Made by a program: the position numbers and the translations under genes. From Cutaneotrichosporon cavernicola (taxonomy: Eukaryota; Basidiomycota; Tremellomycetes; Trichosporonales; Trichosporonaceae): 64,000 nucleotides of DNA. Below, piece by piece: positions 24,687 to 35,115 of this stretch; the first letter of the stretch is position 1; every line of letters starts with the position of its first letter. The notes beneath the pieces were generated by a model. It was not told the DNA's origin. It saw only the letters and a program-made list of their open reading frames with translations, and did not search any database. Where the stretch lies: positions 2,232,001 to 2,296,000 of the forward strand of contig NC_083397.1 in the NCBI RefSeq assembly GCF_030864355.1. The letters run 5' to 3'.

Positions 24687-26615
24687 CTACTTCTCCTCGG
24701 CAACTGTAGACGCGTTGCGCGGGGTATTACTCCCCCCCTTATCGCTCCGGCTCGCTACACCACTAACAGCCCCACTCCCGATGACGCTTGCCGCCGCACT
24801 CCGCGCCTCCTTCCTCACCTCGCGCGCCTCGCGCCACCCCTTACCGCGATAAGCGACCAGAATGAGGGTTGCACACGACATGGCCAACACCCCCGTGAAC
24901 AGAGTATACAGCCCGCCATCACCAATAGCGTTCTGGATAGGTATGGCGACCTGGCTCATAACGCAGGCCACAACTCCACGCGCGAAACTGTTACTGGCCA
25001 CGGCGCTTGCCGAACGGCCGGGATTCGAGTCGACCAAATAAGCCAGAGTGGACGAGTAGACGAAAAGCAGCGAAAACCCGGCCAGGAAGAGCCCAACGAC
25101 AGGTCCGGCGATGGATACTTTCGCATCGGCGGTCCATGCGTAGATGAGGTATGCGGCGAGGAGGACGGGCATGGCGGGAAGGGTGCATTTCAGGCGCATC
25201 TCTGGTTCAGCAACGCCGCCGTTCTTGGCCGTCAAGCGACGAAGCGCATGGTCGCTGTATCGGCCGCCTACGACTGAGCCGACGACATTGCCCATCCCAA
25301 AAGAGACTAGGACCACGCCGATCAGTAGTGGGTTGTAGTTGTATGGCGGGCGGGCAAAGGTCACGCTCGCCGTGTATGTTGTCGTATACTGGACTGCAAA
25401 GAGGAGGCCGGAGGCGACGAGGACGGCCGCGTTCGTAGGCGAGCGGAAGACGGAGATCGTGGATGGGAGCGGGTTGAGGTCGACGAATGAAGGGCTTGGG
25501 CCGCGCTCCCGAATGCCGAAGCGGGCGCGGATACGGTCGAACAAGGACGGCTGGGCAGGTGAGCACGCGGCTTCAGCGTCGTACTCTGTCTCGAGGGGCG
25601 TCATGATCCCCGGCGTGGGCGGGTTGGTCGCGGCCGGCGTGGTTGCCGTGCTCGTGAGGCCGAGAGCCCGCTTACGTTCTCGCTTAGCCTCGCGTTTCTC
25701 CGAGACGGCTTGCGCCTTCAGCTGGCGCCGGAGCGCGGCCGCGACTGCTTTTTGGTACACCCTGCTTCGTTCGCGGCGCCACGTGTCTGGGAAGAAACAG
25801 AAGGCGACGGTCATGAGGAACGCGAACACGGCCAGGAAGTACATGGTTGAGCGCCAGCCGTATGCGTTGCCGAGCGCGCCACCGATGAGCGGACCCAGCG
25901 TCGGCCCGAGCATCGGCATACCATAGAACCAGCCGAGACGACGGCCGCGCTCGCGCACTTCGTACATGTCCGCGAGAGATCCTGCACCAGACGACACGAC
26001 GGCCGACGAACCGACAGCCTGTAGGATGCGCATGCCGATGAGCAGAGGCATGGTGGGCGCGCGACCACCAGCAGCCGAGCCCGCCGTGTACAGCACGAAG
26101 GAGGCGATGTAGACAGGCTGACATCAGCAAAGAATGTATGAATAGGTACCTTGCGCCCGACGATCTCGGCAACAGTCGTCCACACGAGCGGGATACAGCC
26201 CTGGAAGCTGACGTCAGCCACATCACATTATCGCGTACAGGATGTAGAGGGATAGACTGAGGCCGATCTGCGTCTGCGATGCGCCGAGGTCGGCCGCGAC
26301 CTCGTCCAGCACGGGGTTGTAGATGCTTGGGCTGATCATCGGCCCGACTACTGCAATCGTCATGAGCGCGAGCACAAAGTTCTTCTTCCGGTCGCTCCAC
26401 TCGCGCGGGTCGTCATCAACTGGTGCGTGCTCGATATCTACCACTGGCCGGGTAACGGTCTCGGACTCTGATTCGGGTTCCTCAAAGTGCGCATGCAGCG
26501 AGTGCGAGGAGGACATGATCGGCTCGAGGGGTACATGGTTTATGTCCATCTCGGAGCGGCTCTGGCGGGTGAGCGCACGCACGAGCTGGTCGTCGCGGTC
26601 GGTTGTGTTGGCCAT
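24687..26615 (-). CDS. MFS transporter, DHA1 drug:H+ antiporter type
   Basis: A plasma-membrane proton-coupled efflux transporter of the 12-helix DHA1 group; the substrate is unknown. Removing two short introns (31 and 32 nt, both GTACNN donors with CTGAY branch) leaves 1,866 nt and 621 aa. The spliced junction ILFQGCIPLVWTTVAEIVGR rebuilds the TM2 / motif A region. LADMYEVRERGRRLGWFYGM and GPTLGPLIGGALG are the antiporter motif C signature. The N-terminal 110 residues are acidic and cytosolic. A long central loop between TM6 and TM7 is Arg/Ala- and then Pro/Thr-rich. The C-terminal tail is Ser/Arg-rich. An alternative Met ten codons upstream (26645) is possible. No resistance or siderophore cluster surrounds it. 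Confidence 0.88.
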
Positions 26616-27092
26616 TGTCGTGTGGTCTGCATTGACAGAGGGCAATTGTATGGTTGATCTGGAAGGAGCCTTGTTCGCCGTCGCGCTCGCTGTCGTTATT
26701 TTAAGATTGGAGGAGTCTCATCTCATGTCACCGTTCCGGCGCTGATGGCAAAGTATCGTCGGCGGAGGCCGACACTCGCTTGGGGCAAGACTCGAATTCC
26801 GCTTTAGAAACCTGCCAATCACCGAGTCGAACCCGAGTCAAATGCTTCGGGTTATCGGCCAATTCTCGGACTACTGCTGCCAAAACTGAGATGATCGGCA
26901 CAGATGAATCATCAAAGACGAGCGTCGTCCGCCTCCAGCCACGAAGGGCCATCAGACATCTCTGATCTAAACCAGACTCACATACGATCAAAACATGACT
27001 GCGGCGATTCTCGGCAGCGGCTCCCGAATTTACAAAGCCGTTTCTCCCGAGACTCTTGTATTCACAGCTCAAACTCACCCCATGTACCACAT
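26616..27092. other. Intergenic, no convincing gene
   Basis: About 0.48 kb. A 120-codon minus frame (26728-27090) exists but lacks the codon bias of the neighbours. Two GTTCGA-like boxes on the minus strand near 26770-26835 resemble tRNA T-arms, but no acceptor or anticodon stem can be built around them. Confidence 0.5.
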
Positions 27093-28389
27093 CTATCCCA
27101 AGACGTGCTCGACGTGCAGCTGGTAAGTGTCGACGTCGTTGAAGTGGCGGATGCGAGCCTCACGGGCCGCCAGCGAAGCCTGATGTCAAACTCTGGTCTT
27201 CCACATTCTTACTGGTGACAACTGGCGCACGTCTGACAAATGTGGGCTCGGTTTGCCCTTGTCTGCCTCATGTTTCCGCTTGTTGACCTCTTCGCTGTCG
27301 TCATTGTCGCTGGCCTCTTCCCTCAACTGGCCAGGCACCTGCCAGTGCTGGGCAGCGCCTTGGAGCACCTCGTACAGCTGTCGGCCGCGCCACGCTGGGG
27401 CCCGAGGAAGAGGCGGGGCGGGCGTGAATCCGGCAGGAATCTGCGGGGACGAGGCGTAGCGCTCGACGCTCGACGTCCCCGACTCACGCGGCGGGGGCGT
27501 TGGGGAGAACTCGACTGGGCTGGCTGATCGAAAGCGCCGGCGCCTCATCTTACGTTCGTCCGATGACGGGTTGCCGTTGTACTGATACGGGTTGTAGCCT
27601 GGAGTCAGCTTAGACAGTGCTTAAAGCTCACCGATCGTCATGCCGCGGGTCATAGCAAAGCCCCATCTGTCGTGTGGTGGTCCTCGCTGGCGAGAAACGC
27701 GGCCACGGGCGCGGTTTATTAACTCCTTGATCTCTTGCCACCCTTCGTCCTTGGGATAACTGCGGGTGGGAATACTGCTGAGCGACGGTGGACGCGGAAG
27801 CGGGGGTGAGGGAAACTGCAGCAGGTCTTCGGGCTCCTGAAGCTTCTGGCCGCCGTGGAGCAAGTTCTGGGAATTGAGTGACGGCGAGACGATGAAGGGA
27901 TTCTCAAGTGGAGACCAGGCGGGTGAGGCACGGGAGCGCGCGACCTCCATCTCGTCCATCTCATCTTCGGGTTCGCGGAGTGTGTCGCCGTCGCAGTCGT
28001 CAAACTTGATCCGATAAAGGAGCGTGGAACTAGAGCGCGGATCTGGCGTGTCCCGGTGATAGCGACCCATAAGCGTGGGACGGCCGCTCACCAGCACATT
28101 CTCTTCGCGTGAGCCCGAGTAAGGTGATGTGCGCCAGGGCGAGGAAGGGGGAAGCTCTGTGCGAGGCGGGGTACTGGGTCTACGCCTGGGACGCTGATGT
28201 AAACTGACACCTTGGTCAACTCACCTTCGGGGCTAAGCGCACGAGCGGGTGGCCCATGTCGGCGGTGCGGAGCCACGATGGGCCGCTTGAGGTGGAGCTC
28301 GAGCCGGATCGCAGGCGACCTGGCGGCGAGTTGAGGAGGCAGGGTACAGGACCGCTGCCTGGGGTCGGTGACTCGGATCCAAAGCGCAT
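27093..28389 (-). CDS. Disordered Ser/Pro/Arg-rich protein, unknown function
   Basis: Function not recognised. Four exons separated by introns of 31, 33 and 33 nt give exactly 1,200 nt and 399 aa. The first exon starts MRFGSESPTPGSGPVPC and is followed by many Arg/Pro/Ser clusters. The middle contains an acidic patch EPEDEMDEMEVARSR, then LPRPPSLSSIPTRSYPKDE and a possible helix EGWQEIKELINRARGRVSRQ. The C-terminal half has RRRRFRSASPVEFSPTPPPR, a WRGRQLYEVLQGAAQHWQVP segment and the tail ASLAAREARIRHFNDVDTYQ...EHVLG. This last helical piece is the most conserved-looking part. There is no signal peptide, membrane helix or zinc ligand set. The many S/T-P sites suggest a CDK or MAPK substrate, possibly nuclear; this is inference only. 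Confidence 0.7.
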
Positions 28390-28610
28390 AGTATCCTCAA
28401 GATGGAAGATATGTATGTACCAAGTCTGAAGACCGTGACTTGAAGGTATGTGATATGAGGAGACGATGTGAGTAGATGTGAATGGAAGATGTTGTCAATA
28501 GAATGAGGCATAGTAGTGGCTGCGCCTTCCTCGCACCTGCTTGCTCGCCCAACTGGGGTGAATTCACCACTGAACCACGCAGCCATACGATACATGGATC
28601 TCTATGCTCA

Positions 28611-29425
28611 TCACGGGCTGACACTGAACTCGTTGTACCGTACATACCCGTACCACACCACGAGGGCGAGCAACGCCCGCCCAAGTGGGAGCATAACGAT
28701 AGTCGCGATCCAGATGGTGCCACACGCCGGGCCCTAAGGTCAACTGGTCTGAGATTTGCGCAACTCACCTGCTCCATGACCCTGAGGTAAGACGCGCGGT
28801 TGATGAGCCAGATGACGCGCATTGACGCTGCGATGCTGGCGGCGGTCGTGAGGAACAGACACAGCTTGGACGTGCCGATATGGCGGTTGGCTGATGTCAG
28901 CTTTATCAAGCGGCCAGCGCACTGTAGAAGACGAGCACGCCAAGGGCTGGTGTCAGCGAGATCTGGGGCTCGGCGTACTGAGAAGGGCGAAAGCGTAGTT
29001 TTTGAAGTAATAGCTTGGCCGCCGCTCGACCGCATACGTCTGGTTACTCAGACTGGGTCAGCGTGCCCGCATGCGACTCACATGTCCAGGAGTAGGAAAA
29101 GGAAGGAGAAGGGGATGGTGTACACCATCGAGTCAAAGAACTCGTCCCACCACGCCTCGACCGCGCGCTCCTGGGGCGTCCTGTCGTCTTCCGCCTCATC
29201 TTCGGGGCTCGGATCCACGACGACTGGGACTGGAAGGTCCTCCATGTCACCCTCGGTGAAGGTCACACCTGCTGCGCGCAGATCGTCCGCGTCCAGGTCA
29301 ACGAGCGGCTTGCCGCCGGCCGTCACTTCGGAAGGGCGGATGGATGGCTTTGGGTCGCCACCCTTCCCCTGCTTGCCCTTGCGCTGGCGGGGTGGTTCTG
29401 GGTTAATTGGGTCGAGACGGGCCAT
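28611..29425 (-). CDS. Four-helix integral membrane protein, conserved fungal unknown
   Basis: A small multi-pass membrane protein. I recognise the general pattern from fungal hypothetical proteins (possibly the DUF7719 type) but no function. Five exons with introns of 29, 32, 32 and 35 nt total 687 nt and encode 228 aa. The N-terminal 100 residues are hydrophilic, with EDLPVPVVVDPSPEDEAEDD. They are followed by helix 1 (FFDSMVYTIPFSFLFLLLDI), the segment LSNQTYAVERRPSYYF, helix 2 (LGVLVFY across two introns) and TNRHIGTSKLCLFLTTAASI as helix 3. VIWLINRASYLRVMEQGPAC leads into the last helix TIWIATIVMLPLGRALLALV. The protein ends YNEFSVSP. The 29-nt intron is the shortest in the window. Membrane topology is clear; the compartment (ER or Golgi likely) is a guess. 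Confidence 0.75.
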
Positions 29426-29904
29426 AGTCGTGTGGGAGGTTGAGATTTCGGTCGCGGTGGAGGTGACGAGTTGGGAAGGATGTGTACGGAGCAAAGCTGA
29501 TCCGCAACCCGACACGGGAGGGTAGCAGTGAAGACAACCTCGCGGCAAGTTGTAGAGAAGATCTAAACGTCGACCGCTACGCGATAGTGATTCAGTCAAG
29601 GTAGAACCTTTTTTTGGTGACATTACAACGTAGAGCATTACGCTATATCCCTAGAGATCCTATCATCCTTTTCTCTGACGCTCACAACTCCTCCATCCTC
29701 CATCTCCATATATCACTTCACTGTTTCCTAGCCCACGCCTGTGATCCAGCTATAACCATCCTGCACATCGATCTACCTTCCCCAATCCCCCACTCCATCC
29801 CTTTTGTTACCCACCCTCCTCGCATCTAACCTCCATCATCCTAACCCTCTCGGGTCGCACTCACCCATACACCCTCTCTCCTCACACCCGCTCACCCCCA
29901 TGCC
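29426..29904. promoter_or_regulatory. Divergent promoter region
   Basis: About 0.48 kb between the divergent membrane-protein gene and the DUF7587-like gene. The part next to 29905 is strongly CT-rich with CATC/CACCC tracts, typical of a fungal 5' leader. No gene was seen. Confidence 0.45.
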
Positions 29905-31590
29905 ATGCCTGACACAGACCTAACACCTCATCGCACGAGTTCCAGTGATTATCAGACCCAGTGCACGACCCTAGAGCACCTAGAGGTTGAGGCGAAGGCT
30001 GGCCGGGTCGTCCTCCGGGTCTACTCCCAATCGAGCGCGTGCCGCCTCAACTGGACTGGCGAAGGGGAGACGAGCGGGTTCTCTTCGCTAAACCATCATC
30101 TCGGGGCCCTCACGCCCACCGCTTACGCCGACGCTCTCATCTCCAAGTCGGTCACGCCGGATCCGAGGCCAGCTCCGCACCTTCCTCGAGGTGAGGCGGC
30201 GTCCTCAGGTCGTCAGCGGCTGGTGGATCCCAGCTTTCCAATGCGCCCTGTAGCATCCACTCCGAACGTTCCTCCGCGCCCTGCGGCATCGAACCCTACG
30301 TTACCTCAACTGCCCGTAGCCGTAGTGTCGGAACTGGTAGCTCTGTCGGAAGGACCTGTGCCTCCTGCGCCGGCGACTGGCAATCTTCCCTCACGTCCGC
30401 GTCGCCCGCTTCCTCGCCCGCCCCCCAAGTTGGTACCGTCAACTGGCTCCACGTCAACTGCCTTTCTCGCACTCCCAACTCTCGTGTTGGCGCCAGCGGC
30501 TTCCGCCCCCCGCGCCCCTTTCCCCGAGTCCCCTATGCCTGACCTCACATCACCGAAAGCCTCCCGCTCCTCGTACACCCCGTGGGCAAACTGGACGGAT
30601 GGGTTCTACCTCCGGCAGACGATCATCGACCACACGAACAAGCGCGTCCAGGCGACCTTTGATGTCCCATGGGACGAGATGCAGGTCGGCGCGGACGGGC
30701 TCAGCCCGTGGATCTCAGCGAGCCGAGATCCGGGCTGGGCGGTATGGGAAGTGGCGCGCCGGCTTGCCCAGGTCCCCGGCGAGAGCGTGCACATCGCCGT
30801 CATAGCAATGCAACCCAAAGCTCTGCTCACTCCTGCTCGCGGCGCGGCTGGCGAAGTCGTGCTCGACCCTTACGCCACCCTCCTTGACTGCAAGCGGAAG
30901 AATATCGGCACCGCTACTCAGGGCCGTATGACTAACAACGCGAAAGAGGCAGTCGAGCGGTCGCTTTTCGGTGTCAACGCGAGCAGTGAGGTTCTATTCT
31001 ACGGTCGCATCTTTGCGGACAGCATCGTCTCGGTGATGGAGTTTACGCACGATGTGAGTTAGTCGGCTGTTCGGTAGCTCACTCAGCATCTCCCACTCGG
31101 CCTACCTCCACACTGGCTCGCACAGCCGGGCAAGACCTGGATGGACTCGTTGGTCTGGGATCCTTACGAGCAGGCCTACGACTGGCACAATGCCCGCCAG
31201 CGTATCGCGACCGTTGCGGCCGGAGGAGAACTCCCGTCCCTCGGCAAACTCACGACTCGCACATCGTACGCACCTCATCCCTCCGTCACACGCAGGGGGA
31301 CGATATCCAGCGTCAACATCTCAATCCATACCGGTCAGAACGGTGATCTGGAGGACATCGCTCCCGGCGCCCACACAGTTCCCACCGACGCGAAAGTCCA
31401 TTCAACTTACTCGCGCCCTGCTGAGCCGAAGACTATTTTAAACCCGGCCCCTCCCAAGATGCCGCGCGCCGCTCGCCAGCGGCCCAGAGATACCCCTCCA
31501 CGCCACCAGCGCCAACCTCCTTCCAAACCGTACGGCGTCACTGATCAAACACAGCGTATGTCCCATGGCATATCCGACAACGGCTGGTAG
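29905..31590 (+). CDS. DUF7587-like protein, possible ADP-ribosyltransferase-like fold
   Basis: Two exons joined over a 33-nt intron (GTGAGT...CACTCAG) total 1,653 nt and encode 550 aa. The protein has a split domain. VVLRVYSQSSACRLNWTGEG with GFSSLNHHLG lies near residues 35-65. After about 150 Pro/Ala-rich residues come YTPWANWTDGFYLRQTIIDH and GLSPWISASRDPGWAVWEVA RRL. The R-x-Y-S start, the SPWISAS(R) core and the following helix are what I know from the fungal DUF7587 group. They resemble the R-S-x-S part of ADP-ribosyltransferase folds, but that relation is inference. A beta-strand SVHIAVIAMQPKALL and a second exon with WDPYEQAYDWHNARQRIATV follow. The C-terminus is basic and disordered. 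There is no signal peptide, so it is probably cytosolic or nuclear. Confidence 0.6.
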
Positions 31591-31953
31591 GGTGGTGGCA
31601 TAGTGACGCATCGTGAGCAGCCGGGGCATAAACAACAGGCCCCAACCATTCCAAGTGCGTGTGTCGACATGAGCTCGTCGACACCCAGCTGAGCTTATCT
31701 AAAAAGACGAACATCGCGATGAAACGCGCATTGCATGGACGTCCAACCTTGCGCCCACCGCTCATTCATAGCGCGATCATCGTACAGACGTCATGCATCA
31801 AGTTTCACATATTAAGCCATGGTGGCTGATAGATGGCATAGTCTGCCCGGCGGCGCGCCAGCCGCGCCGCGTCCCGGAATCTGCAATGGGTAATGGGGGC
31901 CCAGGGCGCCGGACATAGTACTCCCAGAGCCTGTTGTCTAAGTCTAGACCCGA
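31591..31953. other. Short convergent intergenic region
   Basis: About 0.36 kb between convergent stop codons. Nothing beyond presumed 3' UTRs was seen. Confidence 0.5.
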
Positions 31954-33856
31954 TTAGAGGGAGGTTGTGTCGAGGGAAAGCTGGGGCCGGACTTTACCGC
32001 TCGTCGACTTGGTCGGCGATGGCTTGGTCGGCGAAGGACCAGGCGACATCCGGCCAAACTCGTTCAATTGGGTATGGGAGTTTTGCGCAGAGTGCGTGAA
32101 CGGCGTGCCGCCTGGTGTGCCCGTGTACGAGCCTGCGCGAGAGAGCGGCGGCACCGGGATGAAAGGTCGAGGCGCTTCCGAACCGCTAGCGCGGCGCGAG
32201 CCTGGGCGAGAGCCGAGACCAGCGAGAAGGTTGATGACGCTCGAGGTACGCGATGGGGGCTGCGGCTCGCCGAGGATCGGGGCACTGGTCGGGATCGGCG
32301 AGCCTGGGGCGACAGCCATGGTCGTGCGCGTGGGCGGGGCGTCGGGAATCGAAGGCGAGTTGTACAAGAACGTGGCGGCAAGCACGACGCAAGCACCGGC
32401 AACGAAGGAGAAGGTGATAGGGTAGTTGAACAGAGCCACCGAAGCGAGGAACGAGATGATGATGGATAATGACGTAGCAAAGCCCTTCCTGCACATGTTA
32501 GCGAGAGAACCCAACTCTACTGCAGGTCAACTCACATGATGTTGTCGCTGTATCGAATAACGATAGCTGTGATCAAACCACCAAAAGTCTGGGTGAGTAC
32601 TGTGCCAATCGCCCAGCCGTTGAAGTTTGCAAACTTGGAGGCAACGTTGCTAAACCACGACATGTCAGGCGAGTGGCCGGTGAAGAGGATTGGGACGAGA
32701 GCGGGGACGAGCGAGAACAGCGACAGCTGGGTGTTGCGGACCCAGAGGTCAGGCGTGCCCGAGCTCGTGCCCGACTTGAGTAAGAGCTCAAAGTAGACTC
32801 CTGCGAGACCAGACGTCAGGCACGCCATGGTGACCGCAACGAAACCGCGGAAAGGACGCATAGTGGCGGGCAGTGTGGCGGTGGCAACGTCGACAGCGCG
32901 CTTGACAAGCCCCTCAGCCTCGGGGATCTCGTCGCGCAGCGAGTGCTTGCTGTGGGATGAGGCACGTGCCGCATGTCCAGGGGCGGTGGTCGATTGCAGC
33001 TGCACGATGCCGACGCCGAGGGCGAGCATGACCAGCGCACACCACTTGGCACGGCTCAGTCGCTTGCCAAGCATTAGGACGGAGAAAAACGCGGTCGTGA
33101 GGATCTTCATCTGGTACGTGACCTGGAAGGTTGCGACGTCGAGGTTGGAAGCGGCGACATATTGAAGGTTGTTCTGGATGACGTACAGGATAGCGGGGAC
33201 GGCAAGCTTGTAGCAATCAGCCGACAGGACCGAGCGACGCAGTACTCCAAGGCGGCTAGCGTTGAACATGGTAAAACCTGTCTGCACAGGGCGGGACCGT
33301 GACTCTTTCTGCATTGCCTGCGCCGACATGTCATTGTCGATACGCTTGAGCGCAACCAGTGTCGAGATTGCGCCCTTCAGCAGCTCGTTGAACAAGACCG
33401 CTGCTGCCGCAGAGTACGTCTTGTTGGGAGCCGTGGCTATCCGCGAGTAGTGCATGATAATCGTGAGGAATGCATTTTGAAGCGCGAGGGTGATAAGGCT
33501 GATCCGATTAGTATTCCGTAATAGCAAAGTGGGTGCCATTCCAGGCAGCGCAGTTGCACTCACGAAATCCACTTGAGCTCGATGCCAAAGAGCTTGGGTG
33601 GTCCTTGATCACGCGACGCCGGCGTGGTCGCCGGTGCATACGCGGCCGCTTTCTCGTCGACCCGCACAGTCGGTGCTAGTCGAGCGAGAGCGGGGATATT
33701 GGGCGCGTTGTTGTTGTGCGCCTGCGCGATCGCTTCCAGGGAAGGAGTGCCGTAAGCTGCAGCGCCTCCGGGCGAGGCCGGTGGAGACGAGGTAGCGCTC
33801 AGCGCCCTGTATTCGTGAAGGGACGACGTGTTGGAAAGAAGGGGTGAGGTAGGCAA
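31954..33856 (-). CDS. UDP-galactose (nucleotide-sugar) transporter, SLC35A2/Gms1 type
   Basis: A Golgi antiporter that imports UDP-galactose for glycan and glycolipid synthesis; in encapsulated relatives such transporters feed capsule building. Introns of 65 and 47 nt leave 1,791 nt and 596 aa. The roughly 100-residue N-terminus is cytosolic and Ser/Ala/Pro-rich. KLFGIELKWISLITLALQNA opens the transporter core. The family signatures are clear: HYSRIATAPNKTYSAAAAVL, FNELLKGAIS, PAILYVIQNNLQYVAASNLD, ATFQVTYQMKILTTAFFSVL, GLAGVYFELLLKSGTSS, LWVRNTQLSLFSLVPALVP, GLITAIVIRYSDNIMKGFATS and FNYPITFSFVAGACVVLAAT. These are the residues shared by fungal and animal UDP-Gal transporters; CMP-sialic acid transport is the alternative within the same family. 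The C-terminal 150 residues are disordered. Confidence 0.9.
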
Positions 33857-34903
33857 TGAAGGAAGGCTATGTCAGTGAGCGTCGCACACTGGCAAGGTCG
33901 CTTTTGAGAAAGTGTGGTGTGGGCTGAAAGGTTGGGAAGAAGAGCCAGATGCGAGGCCGGTGAGATTAAGAGGGCTGGCGGTGCAGGGATACAAGAAAAC
34001 AGAGTGGGTTCGAGCGCGCGGTGGAGATGGAGAGAGTGAGAGGGGGGGGGAGGGGGAAGAGGGAGAGGGAAGAGGGAGAGGGAAGAGGGTTTGCGGCCCA
34101 TGGTATTGGCAGTGCATGGAGCGCATGGATGAATATGGTCCTAGGACCTGGCATCGTCCTGTGACCGTCTCCTGGCCATCTCGGGCCTTGTGTCGTGTCC
34201 TCGAGGCGTCAGGCGCGTTTCGACGCGTCTGTGCGGAAGGAATGAGGCGCACAGACCACTCTCCGCACTCTTGTGCCTCTCAAGACGCGTGTTGTGGGTG
34301 AGGACGCGACAACAACAAGACCCACTCGTTGTTGTCGGTGTCTTGTGACATTTCCAGAGGTAATAGGGAAGACAAGAATGGTGGTGAAGGCGAGACAGGA
34401 GTGAAGTGGAATGTAAAGTTGGTGGACAGTAAAAAGGGATACAAAGCAAGAGACGAGAGTGATATAGGAAAGAGAGGGGATGAAAGTGTTGGATTGTGGG
34501 TAGCTGCATGCTCCATACAGTAGTATGCAGCTAGCTGGGATGCATCTGGTAGAGAGGGCAAGGAGGAAGGTGGTGAATGGGGTGACCAACTTTGGGTGCA
34601 TGTGCACATTGGGTGTAACGTATTGTTGGTCAATGTGGTCGCGTTTACCACTGCTCATTCGACCGTCTTCTTCTTCCTCCCCCCTGGTCTGTCATGCCCT
34701 GATTCACAATCCGCCCTTCGTTTATGCCCTCCAATCAACCAACCAACCATCAAATCACACAACCAGCCCACCATCCTTCCAGGCCTTGAGACCTCTCTCA
34801 GCCTATCATTGCCCAACAACAACAAGCGCCCTCTTCGCGTTTCGAGCCAAAGGCAAACCCACAAGCAAGCACACTTTCTCAACGACCTTGCAAGCGTACT
34901 CAC
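33857..34903. other. Gene-poor region, left part
   Basis: About 1 kb with a G/A-rich tract at 34031-34089, then mixed sequence. Open frames on the minus strand (for example 34209-34658) have AT-rich third positions and no motif. The lower end is the 5' flank of the UDP-galactose transporter. Confidence 0.5.
34031..34089. repeat. Purine-rich G/A tract
   Basis: Almost pure purine run of AGAGGG and GGGAAGA units, upstream of the transporter gene. On the minus strand it is a CT-rich leader-like tract. Confidence 0.7.
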
Positions 34904-35115
34904 CTAGACAACCTGCGCTTTGGACGGGTCACGCCCATCTCACGTCCACCGGAGACGAGTCCAGTAACCTCAGAGTCACGGTTGCCGCCCATGACGAGCG
35001 CCCCGTCCTCTGTCTCGAGCTCCGCATAGCGGCTCGACGCACTGGGCGGGGGACCCCCACCAGAGCGGCGGAATGGTCCTGACCGCCCGACCGGCGAGAT
35101 CGGGGTGGTGGGCAT
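34904..35115 (-). CDS. Orphan exon-like ORF (about 71 codons) with a strong donor site
   Basis: Reads MPTTPISPVGRSGPFRRSGG, then PPPSASSRYAELETEDGALV and a Gly/Glu/Arg-rich end VTRPKRRLS. It has the C/G-ended codon use of real genes in the window, unlike all surrounding frames. It ends exactly at a consensus donor, AG|GTGAGTACG. If the donor is not used, translation stops one codon later (R then TGA), giving a 71-aa protein. I could not find a convincing second exon in the 1 kb between it and the transporter gene. It may be the first exon of a gene whose rest is short or lost, an alternative 5' exon, or a complete micro-protein. No family recognised. Confidence 0.3.

Noticed and set aside
26760..26840. 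Two tRNA T-arm-like boxes (GTTCGA type) on the minus strand
   Set aside because: No acceptor stem, D-arm or anticodon stem could be built around either box.
26728..27090. 120-codon minus-strand frame
   Set aside because: Codon third positions are not C/G-biased as in the neighbours, no motif was recognised, and it lacks splice context.
34209..34658. 149-codon hydrophobic minus-strand frame
   Set aside because: AT-rich third positions and composition typical of leader or UTR. It does not splice in frame to the orphan exon upstream.
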